Shown here one piece after another: positions 59,130 to 64,000 of a stretch of 64,000 nucleotides of DNA. This DNA is from Psychrobacter okhotskensis (GTDB lineage: Bacteria > Pseudomonadota > Gammaproteobacteria > Pseudomonadales > Moraxellaceae), in NCBI RefSeq assembly GCF_013248965.1, contig NZ_JABRVQ010000004.1:62001-126000 (forward strand), written 5' to 3'. How positions within the stretch are numbered: the stretch's first letter is position 1; each line of letters opens with the position of its first letter. The position numbers and the translations under genes were made by a program. Under the pieces are notes generated by a model. The model was not told the origin of the DNA and searched no databases. It saw only the letters and a program-made list of their open reading frames with translations.

Positions 59130-59939
59130 ATGGCTACAAAGAATCCAACCAAAATCGAAATGCGCGACCTACTACAAGCCGGCGCTCACTTTGGTCACCA
59201 AACACGTTTTTGGAATCCAAAAATGGGACCATATATCTTTGGTGCCCGTAACAAGATTCACATCATCAACTTAGAGCACACGGTAAAAGCGTTTAACGAA
59301 GCATTGACTTACGTAAACGGCTTAGCTGCTAAGAAAAATAAAGTATTGTTCGTTGGTACTAAACGCGCTGCTAGCGGTATCATCCGTGAACAAGCTGCCC
59401 GCGCTGGTATGCCATACGTTGACCATCGCTGGTTAGGTGGTATGCTTACCAACTGGAAAACCCTTCGCCAGTCAATCAACCGTCTAAAAGAGCTAGAAAA
59501 ACAAGCAGAAGACGGTACTTTCGCTAAGCTTACTAAGCGTGAAGCATTAGAGCGTACTCGCGATATGGAGAAACTTGAGCGTTCATTAGGCGGTATCAAA
59601 GACATGGGCGGCCTACCTGACGCAATCTTCGTTGTAGACGTGGATCATGAAGCGATCGCGATTAAAGAAGCTAAGAACCTAGGTATCCCAGTTATCGGTA
59701 TCGTTGATACCAACTCTAACCCTGATAACGTTGATTACATCATTCCAGCAAACGATGATGCTATCCGTGCCGTGACTTTGTATGTAACTTCTATGGCTGA
59801 TGCGATTATTGCTGGTAAAGAATACGCACAGACTCAAGCAGGCGGCAAAGCTGATCAAGAGCAACCTGTAGAGCAAGCAGCTACTGAAGCAGCACCAGCT
59901 GAAGCGGCTACCGAAGAAGCAGCCACTCCAGCAGAATAA
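59130..59939 (+). CDS. rpsB: 30S ribosomal protein S2
   Basis: The 269-residue ribosomal protein starts [15 protein letters not shown], with [28 protein letters not shown] and [13 protein letters not shown], all characteristic. The C-terminal tail (about 240-269) is Ala/Glu-rich and longer than in E. coli S2 (241). AGGAA lies before the start. Codon use appears highly biased. It precedes tsf, as in most bacteria, but with an unusually long spacer. Confidence 0.98.
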   Translation: MATKNPTKIEMRDLLQAGAHFGHQTRFWNPKMGPYIFGARNKIHIINLEHTVKAFNEALTYVNGLAAKKNKVLFVGTKRAASGIIREQAARAGMPYVDHRWLGGMLTNWKTLRQSINRLKELEKQAEDGTFAKLTKREALERTRDMEKLERSLGGIKDMGGLPDAIFVVDVDHEAIAIKEAKNLGIPVIGIVDTNSNPDNVDYIIPANDDAIRAVTLYVTSMADAIIAGKEYAQTQAGGKADQEQPVEQAATEAAPAEAATEEAATPAE

Positions 59940-60331
59940 ATAGCTGACCCAAAAGGTTTACCTTTGTAAGGATATCTTGATAGTGACTCTGTCAGCATCC
60001 ATATAAAGATATTAACAGCGTATAAGCTCACAATAGGCATGATGTAGTTCTACTCGTCATGCCTTGTTGTTGATGAATTGCTCGTTATTAGGTGAGTATT
60101 ATCGCTTATAGTTGGACTCGTGATACTCAGTGTCTGCTATCACAATGACTTCAGTTGTCACGATCAACGATGTGCACTTTCATCACCACAAGAGCAATAT
60201 AGTATTGATAAACAGTACTTATAAAATACAGTATCTGTAAACAATATTTATAAACAGTATAAAAATATTGAATAGAAGTTAAGCACTCACATACATAACA
60301 ATACTCACATACATAATAAAAGGTAACTCTT
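59940..60331. other. 392-bp rpsB-tsf spacer rich in short repeats
   Basis: The spacer is very AT-rich in its second half. ATAAACAGTA occurs at 60208-60217 and 60250-60259. An 18-bp period tandem repeat follows at 60285-60316. No terminator with a strong stem and no supported coding frame is seen, so readthrough from rpsB is possible. Confidence 0.5.
60285..60320. repeat. 18-bp-period tandem duplication just before tsf
   Basis: ACTCACATACATAA occurs at 60285-60298 and again at 60303-60316, each followed by a 4-base A-rich filler. The second copy ends a few bases before the tsf ribosome site AAAGG. Confidence 0.75.
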
Positions 60332-61216
60332 ATGTCAGAAGTAAAAGTATCTGCCAAAATGGTAAAAGAATTGCGCGACCGTACTGGTCTTGGCATGATG
60401 GAATGTAAAAAAGCGTTGGAAGAATCAAACGGTGATGTCGAAACTGCCATTGATAACCTACGTAAGTCTGGTCAAGCCAAAGCCGCTAAAAAAGCGGGTA
60501 ACATTGCAGCTGACGGCGCTATCATCATCGCTCAAGGCGAAAACAAAGCATTCTTGTTAGAAGTTAACTGCCAGACTGATTTCGTTGCAAAAGATGACAG
60601 CTTCAATGCATTTGCAGAAAAAGTGGCTAGCATTGCTCTAGAGAACAACGTGACTGACGTTGCTGCTATCGCTGAATTACCATATGGCGATGGTCAAACC
60701 GTTGAAGAAGCACGTGTATCATTGGTACAAAAAATCGGTGAAAATATCCAGATTCGCCGTGTTGAAGTACTTGAAGGCGCTAACATCGCTGCATACCGTC
60801 ATGGCCTGCGTATCGGTGTAGTGGTATCTTATGAAGGCGGCAGCGCAGACACTGGCAAAAACCTTGCCATGCATATCGCTGCGTTTAACCCAGTTGCCGT
60901 CGATGACGAAAACGTCGCTGCTGATGTACTAGCGCGCGAAAAAGACATCATCGAAGCCAAAGCCAAAGAATCTGGCAAACCTGACAACATCGTTGAAAAA
61001 ATGATCGAAGGTGGCCTACGTAAGTACCTAGACGAAGTAACGTTATTGCGTCAGCCATACGTCATGGACAACGAGAAAAAAGTTGGTGACGTATTGAAAG
61101 CTGAAGGCGTAAAAGTACTTGGCTTTAAACGTCTAGAAGTTGGTGAAGGCATTGAGAAGAAGCAAGAAGATTTCGCTGCTGAAGTTGCTGCAACTCAAGC
61201 ACTAGCTAATAAGTAA
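60332..61216 (+). CDS. tsf: Elongation factor Ts
   Basis: The 294-residue guanine nucleotide exchange factor recycles EF-Tu. It starts with a UBA-like domain containing [16 protein letters not shown] (the family signature) and [16 protein letters not shown]. The core has [16 protein letters not shown], the residues that touch EF-Tu, and the end has [21 protein letters not shown] lies 9 bases before the start, and a strong terminator follows. Confidence 0.98.
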   Translation: MSEVKVSAKMVKELRDRTGLGMMECKKALEESNGDVETAIDNLRKSGQAKAAKKAGNIAADGAIIIAQGENKAFLLEVNCQTDFVAKDDSFNAFAEKVASIALENNVTDVAAIAELPYGDGQTVEEARVSLVQKIGENIQIRRVEVLEGANIAAYRHGLRIGVVVSYEGGSADTGKNLAMHIAAFNPVAVDDENVAADVLAREKDIIEAKAKESGKPDNIVEKMIEGGLRKYLDEVTLLRQPYVMDNEKKVGDVLKAEGVKVLGFKRLEVGEGIEKKQEDFAAEVAATQALANK

Positions 61217-61294
61217 GTTTTAAAATGCAGTAAGTGCTGAGTTTGTTTTTGCTCAGTACTTATAGATTGTTTGACATAAGAAGCAATCAAGCAC

Positions 61295-61327
61295 AAAAAA
61301 GCCCGTTATTTATTAACGGGCTTTTTT
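61295..61327 (+). terminator. Terminator after tsf
   Basis: A 14-bp stem (AAAAAAGCCCGTTA with its complement) closes a 5-base loop and ends in six T, about 80 bases after the stop. Confidence 0.93.
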
Positions 61328-61392
61328 GTGTCTGCTGATTTAGTTATATCATTAACAGTTATAGTCAAAACATCCTAAAAACGCGACAGTAT

Positions 61393-61460
61393 TGCTGATA
61401 TCAATTTTTTGCATCCTCTGTCTGCGCAGGCACAGCAAGCAAGAAAAATTGATATCAGCA
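61393..61460. repeat. Inverted repeat with perfect 17-bp arms
   Basis: TGCTGATATCAATTTTT (61393-61409) is repeated in reverse complement at 61444-61460, enclosing 34 bases with the small palindrome CTGCGCAG. It lies between the tsf terminator and the lytic transglycosylase stop. It could be a small non-autonomous element or a structured intergenic repeat. Confidence 0.8.
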
Positions 61461-61508
61461 GTGCGTGATGTATTGATATTACTTTTCGCTGATCATTATG
61501 TCACTATA

Positions 61509-62330
61509 TTAACGTAAGGCCGCATACGCTGAATTGGCATAACTGGCGCTATTGGTATTGCTGCTAGTGCCATAACTGACTTTTTGCATGCCATTACTAG
61601 CAGTGGTATTGCTGTTGCTGGCGCTCATGCTACTACCAGACAAACCTGAGTCATTTTTATATAAGCTGTGATAGCGGCTCATGACGCTTTTGACATAGTT
61701 GCGAGTTTCTTTAAACGGCGGGATGCCACCATATTTATCGACGTTACCTTCACCCGCATTATAACCGGCCACCGCATGTTCGACGTTATTATTAAAGCGA
61801 CGCATCAACCAAGCGATATATTTAGCAGACCCTTCGATATTGTCGGCAGGATTCCAAGGATTGCTCACTTTGAAGCGGCGGGCAGTGGCTGGCATTAGCT
61901 GCATTAGGCCTTGAGCACCCACAGGCGAGCGCGCGTTGGGATTGAATGCGGATTCGGTATGCATCATGGCTTTCATGAGTGCAGGATCTACACCATTACG
62001 CTCGGCAGAAGCGCGAATATAACTGTCATAAGCGTTGCGGCTACCGCTACTACTTGCTGTGCTGTTACCATAATCACTACCGCTGCTATTACTGCCATCA
62101 TACATCTTAGAGTCTTTGTAGTAAGTCACTTTCACTTTTTTGGTAAATTTATCAAAGTTGCCACTAGGATTGACATTGGTGAGCAGTACTTGTCCGCCTT
62201 TGTCTTTATAGATATACATATTGCCTGCGTGAGCAGTCATCGAAAGCGTGGAGAAGGCAAGTGTACTAGCAATGGTGCTGAGTAAAAGCGGAGACAAACA
62301 GCGGGTAATCAAAGGGGAGATATTTATCAT
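61509..62330 (-). CDS. Lytic transglycosylase (SLT domain)
   Basis: I place the start at 62330, giving 273 residues with a signal peptide of 35 residues ending AHA; longer in-frame starts add an unlikely 39 residues. Following MYIYKDKGGQVLLTN (DUF4124-like) and a Ser/Gly-rich linker, the SLT domain spans about 100-215. Catalytic E126 lies in MMHTESAFNP; GAQGLMQLMPATA and AVAGYNAGEGNV are the other conserved motifs. The enzyme cleaves peptidoglycan with 1,6-anhydro product formation in the periplasm. The C-terminal tail is Ser/Asn-rich low complexity. Confidence 0.92.
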   Translation of the reverse strand: MINISPLITRCLSPLLLSTIASTLAFSTLSMTAHAGNMYIYKDKGGQVLLTNVNPSGNFDKFTKKVKVTYYKDSKMYDGSNSSGSDYGNSTASSSGSRNAYDSYIRASAERNGVDPALMKAMMHTESAFNPNARSPVGAQGLMQLMPATARRFKVSNPWNPADNIEGSAKYIAWLMRRFNNNVEHAVAGYNAGEGNVDKYGGIPPFKETRNYVKSVMSRYHSLYKNDSGLSGSSMSASNSNTTASNGMQKVSYGTSSNTNSASYANSAYAALR

Positions 62331-62737
62331 AGAGATATCACTTTTTATCGAATAATAGCAAATTGTTTTGCCTATAGGCGCGTCATGTTGCGCGTTAAAG
62401 CGGTTACCGTGTTTGTAGGATTTTATAGCTATAAAGAAGATAGCCACCTAGCAATAACCACGCTTAACAAGAAACCACTTGCGATAGATACAAAAAATAA
62501 TAGTTGCTTACTATAACATATAATAACTTTTTAGCGCATAGGATTAGCAGAACAAAGCACAAAAGCCGCCTTTAATTTGTAAAAAAATCAACACACTAAG
62601 GGTTTTAAGCGCATCGATTGCATACTTGCTTCAGTGTTTTTAAGTTGATACAAACGCCTCAATAGACGGACTGCGACGGTAAATGATCAGTAAAGACGAA
62701 AAATTGGCCACAATAGTGATGGGTTTTCTAAACGCTC
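62331..62737. other. 407-bp spacer before the transglycosylase gene
   Basis: This AT-rich stretch holds the transglycosylase promoter on the minus strand and the 3' end region of the lrgAB unit. I see no terminator, repeat or supported coding frame in it. Confidence 0.45.
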
Positions 62738-63427
62738 TTAAACGGAAAAGGCACTGATAAAAATAGGTACCCACACGGCAGTGACCAAACCATTGACCGC
62801 CAGACCAAAGGCTGCATAACGACCGGCAGTGTGGCTAATTTGCCAAGCTTCTACCGTGCCGAAAGCATGAGCAGCCAAGCCAAGTGCCAAACCTTTAGCA
62901 CGATCATCATCGATACTGCGAAACAAAAAGCGCGCTAGAGTACCACCGATTAGACCTGAGACAATAATAATCAAGTTAGCCATGGCCAGTGGCGCTTTAA
63001 TCAAATCGGCGACGCTCAAACCAATGGGTGTAGTGACTGAACGGGTGGCAAACGCCAATATAGTGTCATGACTTAAGGAAAACAGGTACGCCAATGACAT
63101 GGGTAGTAACGCACCAATAACGCTGGCCATGGCTACAATTAAGGTCAGCTTCTTGACTGGTAAGCCTTTAAAATTCATCGCCGCTAATGGCACGGCTAAC
63201 AGTACCGTTACATACCCTAATAGATGGTCAAATACGGGCTTGGCAACGCTATAATAATTATTGTAATCCCATTGCAGGATGAATAAGAATAAAAGGACAA
63301 GCCCCAAAGCGGTAATCACCATCGGTAGCCACGATAGCTTACGTGCCAGTACGCGGGCAATAACGTGTGCTGCTAAGGTCAATAATATCGCTGCAAGGGT
63401 CGCCATCCATACACTATCAAAAGTCAT
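62738..63427 (-). CDS. LrgB/CidB-family membrane protein
   Basis: The 229-residue protein has six or seven hydrophobic helices. It shows the LrgB pattern: PVFDHLLGYVTVLLAVPLA, LSHDTILAFATRSVTTPIGL and GLAAHAFGTVEAWQ. Such proteins act with an LrgA partner in holin-like control of murein hydrolases or in metabolite (glycolate, pyruvate) transport. AAGGAG is close to the start. It lies 22 bases after the LrgA-type gene, so the two form an operon. Confidence 0.92.
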   Translation of the reverse strand: MTFDSVWMATLAAILLTLAAHVIARVLARKLSWLPMVITALGLVLLFLFILQWDYNNYYSVAKPVFDHLLGYVTVLLAVPLAAMNFKGLPVKKLTLIVAMASVIGALLPMSLAYLFSLSHDTILAFATRSVTTPIGLSVADLIKAPLAMANLIIIVSGLIGGTLARFLFRSIDDDRAKGLALGLAAHAFGTVEAWQISHTAGRYAAFGLAVNGLVTAVWVPIFISAFSV

Positions 63428-63449
63428 TACATCTCCTTGGTCACACAGC

Positions 63450-63878
63450 TCAAGGCTGCTGTTCTTGCTTATGAGTAGTATTGGTATTTGCGCTATTGCT
63501 TAGCCAGTGATTGGCAAGGATAGCAAGTCCCCATAGCGGAATGAGCGTACTGATCAACATAGTCAGCATCACACCCCAAAACTCATCCCCTAAGGCAAAT
63601 AGCAGCAAGCCTGCTCCAGCTGACACGGGCAAAAAAGCAAAGCCACTATCGACCAATAAAGTGTTGCTGGCTTGGGTGAGCCAACTGGGCAGACCTTTGA
63701 GTAATCGCCATACCATCAAAATAAGGAACATGGCGACTAGGCCAACGATATTGGCCGCTTTTTCGATACCTGCCCACTGACAGATAATAACGGCAGATTC
63801 GCGGACAAAGATGACCATGATCAATGTTAGGATGACGGACATCCATAGGGGCATACGCGAGGAATGAGTGGACTTCAT
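63450..63878 (-). CDS. LrgA/CidA-family holin-like protein
   Basis: The 142-residue product from ATG 63878 has four hydrophobic helices and typical LrgA elements: LLVDSGFAFLPVSAGAGLLL and the polar tail. Starts at 63971 (173 residues) or 63854 are possible; none has a good ribosome site, and 63878 gives the usual length. It precedes lrgB with 22 bases between, the classic order. The last 30 bases of the window beyond it hold no feature. Confidence 0.85.
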   Translation of the reverse strand: MKSTHSSRMPLWMSVILTLIMVIFVRESAVIICQWAGIEKAANIVGLVAMFLILMVWRLLKGLPSWLTQASNTLLVDSGFAFLPVSAGAGLLLFALGDEFWGVMLTMLISTLIPLWGLAILANHWLSNSANTNTTHKQEQQP

Positions 63879-64000
63879 AAGCAGTTTTGGCCAATTCAGA
63901 GAGAGTGTATTTATAAGCGCGAGTCGGCATAGAGCCACGAGCATGGCAGAAAAGAATATTTTTGCTAACATTGATAGTAGTCTTGAGCACTCAGCATTTT

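Overview
The window reads as a chromosomal segment of a gammaproteobacterium of the family Moraxellaceae, most likely Psychrobacter. The basis is gene content and order (smc-zipA-ligA; lepA-lepB-DUF4845-rnc-era-recO; rpsB-tsf), moderate-to-low GC with AT-rich spacers, and housekeeping proteins carrying long hydrophilic N-terminal extensions. The assignment comes from family recognition by eye, not from a search.

Layout. 1-4.9 kb: the 3' end of smc, a possible 32-residue membrane peptide, zipA and ligA. 4.95-6.27 kb: a complete IS256-family insertion sequence with 28-bp terminal inverted repeats and a perfect 8-bp target duplication (CGCTGGCT). 6.6-8.9 kb: an AT-rich type II restriction-modification pair (endonuclease gene upstream, C5-cytosine methyltransferase downstream, 1-bp overlap). 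9.0-13.0 kb: two small lipoproteins (one MliC-like) and ygiQ. 13.0-15.5 kb: an ammonium transporter behind a near-consensus sigma-54 promoter, followed by an unrecognised 210-residue protein where glnK might be expected. 15.6-22.3 kb: a lipoprotein, a divergent lrp-type regulator and RarD-like permease, smpB, coaD, a YfhL-type ferredoxin and bioA-bioD. 22.3-22.9 kb: RNase P RNA and a tRNA with anticodon CAT.

23.1-31.6 kb: a six-gene group-2-type capsule export cassette (kpsM, T, E, D, C, S) without sugar-synthesis or Kdo-supply genes. 31.9-38.4 kb: translation, secretion and RNA-processing genes lepA, lepB, DUF4845, rnc, era, recO. 38.4-44.6 kb: a lone GspH/FimT-type pseudopilin, an OmpA-family porin, typA/bipA, mscL and a secreted protein of unknown function. 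44.9-52.3 kb, minus strand: mutM, relA, rlmD, a predicted 3'-5' exonuclease and cysM. 52.8-58.8 kb: a BarA/GacS hybrid kinase, a crotonase and a Bcr/CflA efflux pump. 59.1-64 kb: rpsB, tsf, a lytic transglycosylase and an LrgA/LrgB pair.

Most of the window is conserved core. Accessory or less explained elements are the IS, the restriction-modification island, the amt-unknown gene pair with its sigma-54 promoter, a 48-bp repeat present twice in opposite orientation (43.9 and 52.4 kb), a 17-bp-arm inverted repeat after tsf, and several short tandem duplications in spacers. I found no CRISPR array, prophage or clearly undescribed multi-gene system. The best candidate for new biology is the protein encoded directly downstream of amt.
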